This document shows, in pieces, positions 1 to 6,094 of a stretch of DNA of 10,722 nucleotides; the stretch's first letter is position 1, and every line of letters starts with the position of its first letter. A program made the translations under genes and the position numbers. This DNA is from Ruthenibacterium sp. Lineage in GTDB: Bacteria > Bacillota > Clostridia > Oscillospirales > Ruminococcaceae. The DNA lies in assembly GCA_020025255.1 (NCBI GenBank), contig JAHHSK010000060.1, forward strand, positions 1-10,722, in the 5' to 3' direction. The notes below the pieces were generated by a model. It saw only the letters and a list, made by a program, of their open reading frames with translations, did not search any database and was not told the origin of the DNA.

Positions 1-62
1 GGCGGCTTTCCGGTGTATAAATTGTAGAAGATACGCTGTTATAAAAAGCTTCGAGTATCAAA

Positions 63-92
63 GACTCCCTCTCGATTTCAAAGTCGAGAGGG
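63..92. repeat. Palindromic intergenic repeat, copy 1
   Basis: A 9-bp perfect inverted repeat, CCCTCTCGA (67-75) against TCGAGAGGG (84-92), encloses an 8-nt loop. The 30-bp unit recurs at 340-369 with 27 of 30 bases identical. No T-run follows it, so it is not a good intrinsic terminator alone. It may belong to a genome-wide extragenic palindrome family, but only two copies are visible here. Confidence 0.6.
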
Positions 93-95
93 GCT

Positions 96-123
96 GAGGC
101 TGTCGAAAAAGTTCGACAGCCTC
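96..123. repeat. 12-bp perfect hairpin in intergenic DNA
   Basis: GAGGCTGTCGAA (96-107) pairs perfectly with TTCGACAGCCTC (112-123) around a 4-nt AAAG loop. It follows directly after the first copy of the palindromic repeat. It lacks a downstream T-run, so a terminator role is uncertain; a mobile-palindrome or protein-binding role is equally possible. Confidence 0.6.
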
Positions 124-143
124 TGAAGGACACCGGGCGCACA

Positions 144-162
144 TTTTGCGCACAGCGCAAAA
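144..162. repeat. Short TTTTGCGC hairpin
   Basis: TTTTGCGC (144-151) and GCGCAAAA (155-162) form an 8-bp stem with a 3-nt loop. The same TTTTGCGCA motif recurs inside the loop region of the strong terminator at 200-248, so the two elements share a motif. No function can be assigned. Confidence 0.4.
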
Positions 163-199
163 GATGCTTGCCGGTTTCCCTCAGTACTCCTTTCCGGCG

Positions 200-248
200 A
201 AAAAAGGCCCTGTTTTGCGCACTGCGCACACAAAACAGGGCCTTTTTT
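200..248. terminator. Strong bidirectional intrinsic terminator
   Basis: An 18-bp perfect stem (200-217 against 231-248) has a GGCCCTG core. It begins with six A and ends with six T, so it would work as a Rho-independent terminator on either strand. It probably ends transcription arriving from the left of the window and isolates the ABC-F operon. The gene it would serve lies outside the window. Confidence 0.85.
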
Positions 249-258
249 CTGTCAGGGT

Positions 259-293
259 GTTCTCATTCCCGGTACATGCCCGTGAATGAGAAC
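259..293. repeat. 10-bp perfect inverted repeat
   Basis: GTTCTCATTC (259-268) pairs with GAATGAGAAC (284-293) across a 15-nt loop. A T-rich stretch (297-315) follows, so it could be a second terminator, although the T-run is not directly at the stem base. It may also be an operator or the end of a small element. Confidence 0.45.
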
Positions 294-339
294 GTGTTTT
301 ATTTCATCTTTTTTTCGAATTGGGGTTTATCTACAAGCT

Positions 340-369
340 GACTCTCTCTCAATTTCAAAGTCGAGGGGG
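340..369. repeat. Palindromic intergenic repeat, copy 2
   Basis: This is a second copy of the 63-92 unit, 277 bp downstream in the same orientation, differing at three positions. Those changes leave the stem imperfect, with one A-C mismatch and G-T pairs. The conserved centre is ATTTCAAAGTCGAG. The two copies bracket the terminator and hairpins between them. Confidence 0.55.
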
Positions 370-414
370 TTTAAATGCAAATCATGCAATAAAGGCTTCT
401 TTCATATTTTGAAC

Positions 415-443
415 TTGATTTCTGCTGCAAGAAGTGCTATATT
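415..443 (+). promoter_or_regulatory. Candidate sigma-A promoter for the ABC-F operon
   Basis: TTGATT (415-420) and TATATT (438-443) are separated by exactly 17 bp, and a TGC just before the -10 box gives an extended -10. Transcription would start near 450 and give a leader of about 250 nt before the ABC-F start codon. Assigned by inspection only. Confidence 0.6.
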
Positions 444-621
444 GAAAATACCATTTATGAAAGGCGCTTTGGCGTAGAGGTGCAAAATGAACAACTAAGT
501 ATTTCATCCACAAACAGGAATGGCTTCGGGCAAATCAAATTGTTGCGAGGCTGATTTTGTTATGCCGAATGAGATACTGGTATGTGCACACAATCATCCG
601 CCTTTTATATGGGGATATTGT

Positions 622-651
622 ATGGATCGCTGTGCCTGTTTTCGGCTTTGA
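622..651 (+). CDS. Nine-codon leader peptide (candidate uORF)
   Basis: ATG at 622 opens a frame reading MDRCACFRL and stops at TGA 649-651. A GGGGA at 611-615 gives a weak ribosome binding site about 6 nt upstream. The last codons lie in the 5' arm and loop of the terminator at 633-666. A ribosome held at the end of this frame would therefore cover the 5' arm and stop the hairpin forming. Drug-stalled leader frames of this kind control several ABC-F resistance genes in Firmicutes, for example the short uORF of Listeria lmo0919. Translation here is inferred, not shown; a chance frame of nine codons cannot be excluded. Confidence 0.5.
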   Translation: MDRCACFRL

Positions 652-666
652 AAACAGGCATTTTTT
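633..666 (+). terminator. Leader terminator / attenuator of the ABC-F gene
   Basis: TGCCTGTTTT (633-642) pairs with AAAACAGGCA (651-660) around an 8-nt loop, followed at once by six T (661-666). It is a complete intrinsic terminator placed 33 nt before the ABC-F start codon and inside its own leader, which fits premature termination control. AAACAGG at 512-518 can pair with CCTGTTT at 635-641, giving a possible competing antiterminator helix of 7 bp. Confidence 0.8.
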
Positions 667-698
667 CTTGTTTCGGCTGTCGAATACAAGGAGGCCAT

Positions 699-2297
699 AT
701 GTTACAGATTAAAAACGCGAGTTTTATTCATAAAAAAGATCTTCGTACGCTGATCCGTGATTTTTCGTTTGTACTTAATCCCGGAGAGAAAGCGGTCATC
801 ATCGGAGAGGAAGGCAACGGAAAATCGACGCTTCTTAAATGGATTTACAATCCAGACCTTGTGGAGGAATATGTGGAGGCCAAAGGGGAGCGCATTTGGT
901 CGGGTGAAAGTGCCGGGTATCTGCCGCAGGAACTGCCGGAAGGCTGCAAGGAACAGACGATATACGATTACTTTTCGCAGTCCAGTTGTTTTTATAACCA
1001 GAGTTATGATGATCTTAGAAGGCTGTCAGAACAGGTGGGCTTTCCCCCGGATGTTTTTTACAGGGAACAGAAAATCGGAACGCTGTCCGGCGGGGAAAAA
1101 ATCAAGATTCAGATGCTGAAGCTTCTGATCCAGCAGCCGACCGTGCTGCTGCTGGATGAACCGTCGAATGATATTGATATCAAAACACTCGAATGGCTGG
1201 AAGAATTGATCCGCAGCTGGAAGGGGATCGTACTGTTCATCTCCCACGATGAAGTGCTCATTGAAAATACCGCCACGGTCGTGATCCATTTGGAACAGTT
1301 ATGCAAAAAAAGGGAAAGCCGATGCGGGATCTTCCGAATGCGCTACCCGGATTATATCCAATATCGCACACAGAGTTTCCTCAAGCAGGAGCAGCAGGCT
1401 ATTTGGGAAAAACGAGAAAAGCAGATCCGCGATGAAAAGCTCCGCCGCATCATGCAAAAAGTGGAGCATCAGCAGAAAACGATTTCCAGAGGGGATCCTC
1501 ACGGCGGACGGCTCTTAAAGAAAAAGATGCATACAGTCAAATCCATGGAAAAGAGATTTGCAAAAGAAGATGAAACCAGGACAAAAATGCCGATGACCGA
1601 AACGGCAATCAGCATTAAGCTGAACCCGGATGTGGCGGCAATTCCTGCCGGCAAAACAGTGCTGGATCTTCAGATCGAACAACTGCTGGCACCAAAGACC
1701 GATCGAATCTTATCGAAAGAGATTCATCTGCTCCTCAAGGGCAGCGAAAAAATCTGCATCGTAGGGGAAAACGGGGTGGGAAAATCCACCCTGCTCAAAC
1801 AAATCAGCCGGCAGCTTCTGGGGCGTGGCGATATTCAGGCGGGCTATATGCCGCAGAACTATGAGGAAGAACTGGATCTATCCATGACCCCGGTGGATTT
1901 TCTGAATCAGAGCGGCTCGAATGAGGCGCGCACGAAGATACGCACTCTTTTGGGGTCGCTGCGATATACAGCACAAGAAATGGAACATGCCATCACCGAT
2001 CTTTCCGGTGGGCAGAAAGCAAAAATCCTGTTGCTGCAAATGCTCCTTAACGGGGATAATGTGCTGATTTTGGATGAACCGACCCGGAATTTTTCACCCC
2101 TTTCCGGAGGAGTGATTCGGGATTTGCTTCGGAATTTTCCGGGAGCGATCATCAGCATTTCCCATGATCGAAAATATATATCAGAGGTCTGTGACACGGT
2201 TTATGAACTGACGGTTCATGGGCTGAACAAAGTAGACCGCCCAAAGCAGCCGATCCTTTGCACAGAAAATGAAAATTCGCCGTGTGCGTTTCTATAA
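699..2297 (+). CDS. ABC-F family ATPase, probable ribosome-protection/antibiotic-resistance type
   Basis: The product is a 532-aa soluble protein with two ABC ATPase domains and no membrane segments, the ABC-F layout. These proteins bind the ribosomal E site and can free it from antibiotics or stalled states. Domain 1 has Walker A GEEGNGKST (36-44), LSGGE (129-133), Walker B and DEPSND (149-158) and switch His183. Domain 2 has Walker A GENGVGKST (356-364), LSGGQ (435-439), LILDEPT (456-462) and His489. Residues about 201-310 are a charged helical linker (rich in K, R, E, Q), the part that reaches the peptidyl-transferase centre in resistance ABC-Fs. Both catalytic Glu are present. After the second Walker B the sequence reads DEPTRNFSPLSGG rather than the usual DEPTNHLD, marking a divergent subgroup. 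Start 699 is chosen because AAGGAGG lies at 688-694; the longer frame from 582 would read through the leader terminator. Which drug class it handles cannot be read from the sequence. Confidence 0.92.
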   Translation: MLQIKNASFIHKKDLRTLIRDFSFVLNPGEKAVIIGEEGNGKSTLLKWIYNPDLVEEYVEAKGERIWSGESAGYLPQELPEGCKEQTIYDYFSQSSCFYNQSYDDLRRLSEQVGFPPDVFYREQKIGTLSGGEKIKIQMLKLLIQQPTVLLLDEPSNDIDIKTLEWLEELIRSWKGIVLFISHDEVLIENTATVVIHLEQLCKKRESRCGIFRMRYPDYIQYRTQSFLKQEQQAIWEKREKQIRDEKLRRIMQKVEHQQKTISRGDPHGGRLLKKKMHTVKSMEKRFAKEDETRTKMPMTETAISIKLNPDVAAIPAGKTVLDLQIEQLLAPKTDRILSKEIHLLLKGSEKICIVGENGVGKSTLLKQISRQLLGRGDIQAGYMPQNYEEELDLSMTPVDFLNQSGSNEARTKIRTLLGSLRYTAQEMEHAITDLSGGQKAKILLLQMLLNGDNVLILDEPTRNFSPLSGGVIRDLLRNFPGAIISISHDRKYISEVCDTVYELTVHGLNKVDRPKQPILCTENENSPCAFL

Positions 2298-2321
2298 AGC
2301 GGAAGGGGTGCAAAAATAAAA

Positions 2322-2891
2322 ATGAAAAGTTTGGTTTTGCTCGCGGGGTGTGGTTTGGGGGATGGCTCCTGCATCGAAGAAACGGTTCTTACATACCTTG
2401 CATTGGAAAAGCATCACTGCTCCTATCAGATTGCGGCAGCGGATATGCAGGCAGGATCGATCAACCATATTTCCGAGCAACCGCAAGAAAATCGAAATGT
2501 TTTGGTTGAATCGGCACGGATCGGACGTGGAATCATTACCGATCTGCATTCGATCCGTGCACAGGATTTTGACAGCCTGATCATTCCGGGTGGAATGGGG
2601 CTTATGAAGCATTATCGGGACAACCGCACTGTCCGGGAACTGGTGATGTACTTTTGGGAGCATCATAAGCCGATTGCAACCATGTGCGCCGGTATTGATT
2701 TTCTTCGTCAGCTTTTAGGCCGTGATCTGCTGTGCAGGGAATATGAAACGCTTATGCCGGATTCCTATTGCTGCACCCCGGAGAAAAATCTATTCTACAC
2801 CCCCGCATTTCGGATGACACGTTCCCTGTGCGATGTGCAAAAGGGCATCGACCGAATGATAGCGGATTTGGCGCGATACGATAAAGGATAG
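2322..2891 (+). CDS. elbB: ElbB-like DJ-1/PfpI superfamily protein
   Basis: The protein is 189 aa. It matches the ElbB pattern from memory: LAGCGLGDGSCIEETVLTYL near the N-terminus, INHISEQ then RNVLVESARIGRG (residues 47-70), and DFDSLIIPGG (82-91). The nucleophile-elbow cysteine is in IATMCAG (Cys122) and the C-terminal block contains YTPAFRM. ElbB (about 217 aa in E. coli) is reported as a glyoxalase-type enzyme; its cell role is poorly settled. This copy is shorter, apparently by losing residues after the PGG motif and between Cys122 and the C-terminal block, so activity may differ. It starts 24 nt after the ABC-F stop with GAAGGGG at 2302-2308, so it is probably co-transcribed and under the same attenuator. 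The enzyme family is fairly secure; substrate and link to the ABC-F protein are unknown. Confidence 0.82.
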   Translation: MKSLVLLAGCGLGDGSCIEETVLTYLALEKHHCSYQIAAADMQAGSINHISEQPQENRNVLVESARIGRGIITDLHSIRAQDFDSLIIPGGMGLMKHYRDNRTVRELVMYFWEHHKPIATMCAGIDFLRQLLGRDLLCREYETLMPDSYCCTPEKNLFYTPAFRMTRSLCDVQKGIDRMIADLARYDKG

Positions 2892-2973
2892 CTTTGATCA
2901 CCCCGAATCTGGCGAAAGGCGGGGCTTTCAAAAAGCACATGCCGCTGTCTGCGATATTGCTTGCGGCGGATAT

Positions 2974-3014
2974 AAAAATTCCGAGCCGGGTAGGTACCCC
3001 GCTCGGAATTTTTT
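2974..3014. terminator. Bidirectional terminator between elbB-like gene and yaaA
   Basis: AAAAATTCCGAGC (2974-2986) pairs with GCTCGGAATTTTT (3001-3013), with an inner GGGT/ACCC pairing. A-run and T-run flank the stem, so it can end both the rightward ABC-F/ElbB transcript and the leftward yaaA transcript. The rest of the gap between stop codons (2892-3116) shows no gene. Confidence 0.88.
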
Positions 3015-3116
3015 GATTTGTATTGCGTTTGTCTTGTCAGCGCGAACCGTTTCAGCACATTCCCGCTTTTATTATTTTGCGAATGGAAAGCGAGGCATTT
3101 CTTTTGTGTTTTTGCA

Positions 3117-3881
3117 TTACAGATCGGATCGGGAAATTTCACCCTTTAAAAACACAAATTCCGCATCGGAAGAATGTTTCGGGCTGAACGAATAGCCTGC
3201 TTCATGGAAATCCTTTATATCATCGGCACAGCTGACCTTGTGCTGCGCAAGCCAGCGCACCATTTGCCCGCGTGCAATTTTGCAGAACGTAGATTTTTCA
3301 ACGGGCGTGCCGTCAATCCATTGGGCAAATCTACATGTGATGAATGGGACACAAGGGGGAAGATACGGCGCAACAGCCTTGCTGTATTCTGCGGAGGCAA
3401 GATTCAGAACAAAATCCGCTTCCGACGCAAGCTGATCGGCAAGACGGCTTCCCCAGAAATCGTAAAGATTTTTGTGTGGGCCGATCCGAAGCCGTGACTG
3501 CATTTCCAGACGATATGGCACGATGCCATCGAATGGCCGCAGCAAGCCGTATAAGCCGGAAAGAATCCTCAGGTTCATTCGAAGATAGGCCAGTGAATCG
3601 CGATCGAGAACCTGCGGTGCCATAGCTTGATACTGGATTCCTTCGTATGCGAATAATGCAGGGGTCTGCGCTTGGTGCAGATCCAAGGATTGCAGGCGGT
3701 TTGCGTTCAGCTCGGTCAATGCATCGCTGCATTTCCATAATTTTTGAAGAGCACTGCGGTCGAGCTTGCGCAAAACAGAAACAATATCACACGCATCGGA
3801 AAGAAACTGCGGGCGGGTGTCCGCCGGTAAGGAATCGGGATCCAGGTTCATTTTTTTGGCAGGGGAAATGATAATACGCAT
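3117..3881 (-). CDS. yaaA: YaaA family protein (peroxide stress / DUF328)
   Basis: The 254-aa product carries the family hallmarks: N-terminal MRIIISPAKKM, then LRILSGLYGLLRPFDGIVPYRLEM in the middle, LYDFWG, and the NLASAEYSKAV block. The C-terminus has ARGQMVRW and the GYSF motif. In E. coli YaaA lowers intracellular free iron under hydrogen peroxide stress and binds DNA; the role in Clostridia is untested. Length matches the family (about 255 aa). Start 3881 is chosen over the ATG at 3920 because it opens exactly on the conserved ISPAK motif and has a TGAGG binding site 5 nt upstream. It converges on the ElbB-like gene. No clear own promoter is visible, so it may be read from upstream through or around the hairpin at 3909-3952. 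Confidence 0.95.
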   Translation of the reverse strand: MRIIISPAKKMNLDPDSLPADTRPQFLSDACDIVSVLRKLDRSALQKLWKCSDALTELNANRLQSLDLHQAQTPALFAYEGIQYQAMAPQVLDRDSLAYLRMNLRILSGLYGLLRPFDGIVPYRLEMQSRLRIGPHKNLYDFWGSRLADQLASEADFVLNLASAEYSKAVAPYLPPCVPFITCRFAQWIDGTPVEKSTFCKIARGQMVRWLAQHKVSCADDIKDFHEAGYSFSPKHSSDAEFVFLKGEISRSDL

Positions 3882-3908
3882 AAAAACCTCATTGTACAAA
3901 GTGAAAAT

Positions 3909-3952
3909 CAGCGGCTGCACGGATAAGCCCGCTGTCGTGCGTGCAGCCGCTG
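3909..3952 (-). terminator. Hairpin between the GH123-like gene and yaaA
   Basis: CAGCGGCTGCAC (3909-3920) and GTGCAGCCGCTG (3941-3952) form a 12-bp perfect stem with a 20-nt loop. On the minus strand the stem is followed by ATTTTCACTTT, a weak U-rich tail. It most likely ends the leftward transcript of the 4112-5764 gene, but it lies only 28 bp before yaaA and could instead be a leader structure for that gene. Confidence 0.5.
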
Positions 3953-4111
3953 GGCGTTCGTTTCAAAACATCTTCACGCAAAAATGTGCTGCGCCGCCCG
4001 CTTCATGGCCGGTGCCTTTGGCAAAACATTGAAGATCTGCGGAGGGCTCTTTGGCGCGTCTGCGGTGGCACAACGGCAAAATCCGTGTCAGGGCACGAAA
4101 AAAGGTCATCC

Positions 4112-5764
4112 TCACCGTGTTTTTTCTTCGATCGCATGGTTGACAGCCTGGCGCAGTGCCAAAAGCGTTTGGTTATCGCGCGGATATTCGGTGAAGCTCA
4201 TATTGCCGCAGATACGCCGGATCAGGCGGCAGACGGATTCACGATCGGTAAGCTGTTCCAGAAGGTACAGCGCACGCAGATCATTGAAAGCATCCCGCAG
4301 TACCTTAATGCGTATGGAAGGCAGCGGTGAACCGTCTGCTCCGGGATAAACAAGGAATGCATCGCCGGAAGGAAATCCCATTCCCGCATCCGTGCAGGTG
4401 TACGGGTCGATTTTTTCTTTGCTGAACTGAGTGTACCAGTAGTTGTAGCCCCAATGCAGGAAGCCTTCGCAGTGATACAGATAGAGCAGGACACCCAGAA
4501 CGCGGTTGCGTCGGCTGGGCTGGGCGATAAACCGGTTGGGGACATCCACCCGCTGCGAGCAGCAGTAATACGTCCACAAATGCGCAGCATGAGCCTGCGC
4601 AAAGGGCTGGATATGGTCACATGCAACAACGGGATGATCGACCAAACCCTGCTGATAGAAAGAAAGATCGGAAATGGCATCAATGACCGGGCATCCGGCA
4701 AGGTGCGGAACAATGGCATCACGGTCATTTCGATAGGCAGAAATATGTTCCGGCGAAGGTTCGTCCGAAATGTGGAACAGAATGCGGTCTTTCAAGCCGT
4801 GTGAATCGAAGAAGGCAATAAGCTCGGGAAGGAACAAAGCAAGAAAATCGGTGTAAGCGGGGCTGTCGGCCGGGGTATCCCAACCGAAAAGCAGCCGTTC
4901 CTGCCCGTTTTGCTCTGCATAAATTTCGACGGCATATTTGGCACCCCATTGAGTGAAAAAGTGCGCGATCTCAAAAAATTCAATGCCGCATTCCATAAAA
5001 GTATGAACCCAGCGTTCCAATAACGAAAAATCAAAAGAAAAGCCGCCGTCCTCGATTCGGATTCCCACGAGTTGTGCGCGTCTGCGGTGTCCGCCTTCTT
5101 CCACATCAAGGGAAGGGGTAAATACCGGAGTAAGCAGCGTGTTAATTCCATGGTCACAGGCAAACCTTACATAGCGCCGGGCAATATCAAAAAACTCGTC
5201 GGAAAACATGGCAACGTGGTATTGGTCGCACAGACAATCGCAGTGAAACCATTCGGTGTGCCGCAAAGGGAGAGCTGGAAGCCGGCATCCGATCACATGC
5301 AGCGTCAGATCCGCACTGTCCAGAAGTTTTCCGCTTCGTGTGGAAAGCTCAATCCGCAGGGGAAAATGTCCGGCGGGCAGGCGGGAAGGGTCGATTTCGA
5401 CCCAAATCGACTGTGGGATGCCGCTTTGCATCCGAAGCGGACTGCCGTTGTAGGGGACCAGTGCATCCGGGAAAAGACCCGGCTCTTTTTTTATATAATC
5501 CCCGTCGGAATCAAAAGCAGCAGGGTATAAGCTGGGCACGCAGCGTACCGAATAAAGGGAAAGATGCTCCTGGATCGGGGATACGAGCTTCAAAACAGCA
5601 TAGGAATCTTCGTGCCAGCTGGGATCATCGCAGAAAACAACGATCTGAAAAGCAGAGGCTTCATTTTGAAACAATTCCAGTTCCTGTATGCATTCGGGAA
5701 ACACCCGGCTGTCCGGCAGGATCTTTTCCAAAGAGGATACTGGGAATACTTTTGGGCATGACAT
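4112..5764 (-). CDS. DUF4091/GH123-like predicted glycoside hydrolase, cytoplasmic
   Basis: The 550-aa protein has an N-terminal beta-rich region (about 1-165) and a catalytic-type region from about 170. The C-terminal part carries the DUF4091 pattern: EGFLHWGYNYW (433-443), then DPYT, GDAFLVYPG (467-475) and SIRIKVLRDAFNDLRAL. In GH123 beta-N-acetylgalactosaminidases an adjacent Asp-Glu pair drives substrate-assisted hydrolysis; here Asp334-Glu335 lie in RILFHISDEPSPEHI, the expected setting. There is no signal peptide, so the enzyme should act on sugars already imported, fitting the divergent ABC importer. Start 5764 is chosen because AAGGAG motifs lie at 5773-5789 (minus strand) and because the longer start at 5824 falls in the -35 box of the promoter. 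Exact substrate is unknown; an amino-sugar glycan is a reasonable guess only. Confidence 0.83.
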   Translation of the reverse strand: MSCPKVFPVSSLEKILPDSRVFPECIQELELFQNEASAFQIVVFCDDPSWHEDSYAVLKLVSPIQEHLSLYSVRCVPSLYPAAFDSDGDYIKKEPGLFPDALVPYNGSPLRMQSGIPQSIWVEIDPSRLPAGHFPLRIELSTRSGKLLDSADLTLHVIGCRLPALPLRHTEWFHCDCLCDQYHVAMFSDEFFDIARRYVRFACDHGINTLLTPVFTPSLDVEEGGHRRRAQLVGIRIEDGGFSFDFSLLERWVHTFMECGIEFFEIAHFFTQWGAKYAVEIYAEQNGQERLLFGWDTPADSPAYTDFLALFLPELIAFFDSHGLKDRILFHISDEPSPEHISAYRNDRDAIVPHLAGCPVIDAISDLSFYQQGLVDHPVVACDHIQPFAQAHAAHLWTYYCCSQRVDVPNRFIAQPSRRNRVLGVLLYLYHCEGFLHWGYNYWYTQFSKEKIDPYTCTDAGMGFPSGDAFLVYPGADGSPLPSIRIKVLRDAFNDLRALYLLEQLTDRESVCRLIRRICGNMSFTEYPRDNQTLLALRQAVNHAIEEKTR

Positions 5765-5795
5765 GGGAAAAACTCCTTTTCTCCTTTTTGAACTC

Positions 5796-5824
5796 ATTAT
5801 AGGAACCGAAGCGAAAGTTGTCAA
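5796..5824 (-). promoter_or_regulatory. Consensus sigma-A promoter of the GH123-like gene
   Basis: On the minus strand TTGACA (5819-5824) and TATAAT (5796-5801) match consensus exactly with a 17-bp spacer. Transcription would start near 5789, leaving a leader of about 25 nt that is mostly ribosome binding site. CTCATT (5793-5798) and AATGAG (5823-5828) form an inverted pair that overlaps both boxes and could be repressor half-sites. Confidence 0.85.
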
Positions 5825-5873
5825 TGAGATAAATTGGCTCGATTTTTGTGAAAAAGGCAGAAAAGAAAGGGTG

Positions 5874-5906
5874 CTGGCTGCGTAAAGAACAGGTGTCCGC
5901 AGCCAG
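5874..5906. promoter_or_regulatory. Inverted repeat in the divergent control region
   Basis: CTGGCTGCG (5874-5882) and CGCAGCCAG (5898-5906) form a 9-bp perfect inverted repeat with a 15-nt spacer, between the two divergent transcripts. A/T-rich tracts lie on both sides. Its place suggests an operator or a small insulating hairpin; the regulator is not identified. Confidence 0.45.
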
Positions 5907-5996
5907 AAAAAATTAAAAAATGGAAAAATGCAACATCATGTTCCGGTTTGTAATATATAAAATGGAAAAACGATACACGCAGACAGGGATTGTGAC

Positions 5997-6026
5997 TTGA
6001 AAGAGAAAATAAGCCGATGATAGAAT
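5997..6026 (+). promoter_or_regulatory. Candidate promoter of the sugar importer operon
   Basis: TTGAAA (5997-6002) and TAGAAT (6021-6026) are 18 bp apart, giving a start near 6033 and a leader of about 60 nt. Both boxes miss consensus at one or two places, in contrast to the perfect divergent promoter, which would suit an activator-dependent operon. An A-rich tract lies upstream at 5907-5928. Confidence 0.45.
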
Positions 6027-6094
6027 GAAGCTGAAAAAAGAGTGCTCATGACGATTCGGCAAAAGCAGTTGCCGCATTGAAAAAGGAGGATACC

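Noticed and set aside
1..27. Possible 3' end of an upstream gene, reading GGFPVYKL then a stop in frame 1.
   Set aside because: Eight codons are too few to support a gene; a chance frame is equally likely. If real, the terminator at 200-248 would suit it.
63..369. Two-copy repeat as a possible CRISPR remnant.
   Set aside because: Only two copies 277 bp apart, palindromic hairpins between them rather than uniform spacers, and no cas gene.
286..477. 63-codon plus-strand frame in the repeat-rich leader region.
   Set aside because: It crosses the palindromic repeat and the candidate promoter, has no ribosome binding site, and its product shows no recognisable pattern.
582..698. In-frame N-terminal extension of the ABC-F gene from ATG 582 or 609.
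   Set aside because: It would translate through the leader terminator, and the strong AAGGAGG at 688-694 points to ATG 699, where the normal family N-terminus begins.
3331..3738. 135-codon minus-strand frame overlapping yaaA in another register.
   Set aside because: It is a shadow of the clear YaaA coding frame, with an Arg/Ser-rich, low-information product.
3891..3896. TACAAT on the minus strand as a -10 box for yaaA.
   Set aside because: It would start transcription inside the ribosome binding site next to the start codon, and no -35 box lies at the right spacing.
5072..5530. 152-codon plus-strand frame opposite the GH123-like gene.
   Set aside because: It lies antisense to a protein with clear family motifs and has no binding site of its own.
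5963..5980. Possible catabolite-response (cre) site around AAAAACGATACA upstream of the importer.
   Set aside because: Only the central CG and A-rich left half fit; the outer TG and CA positions do not match.
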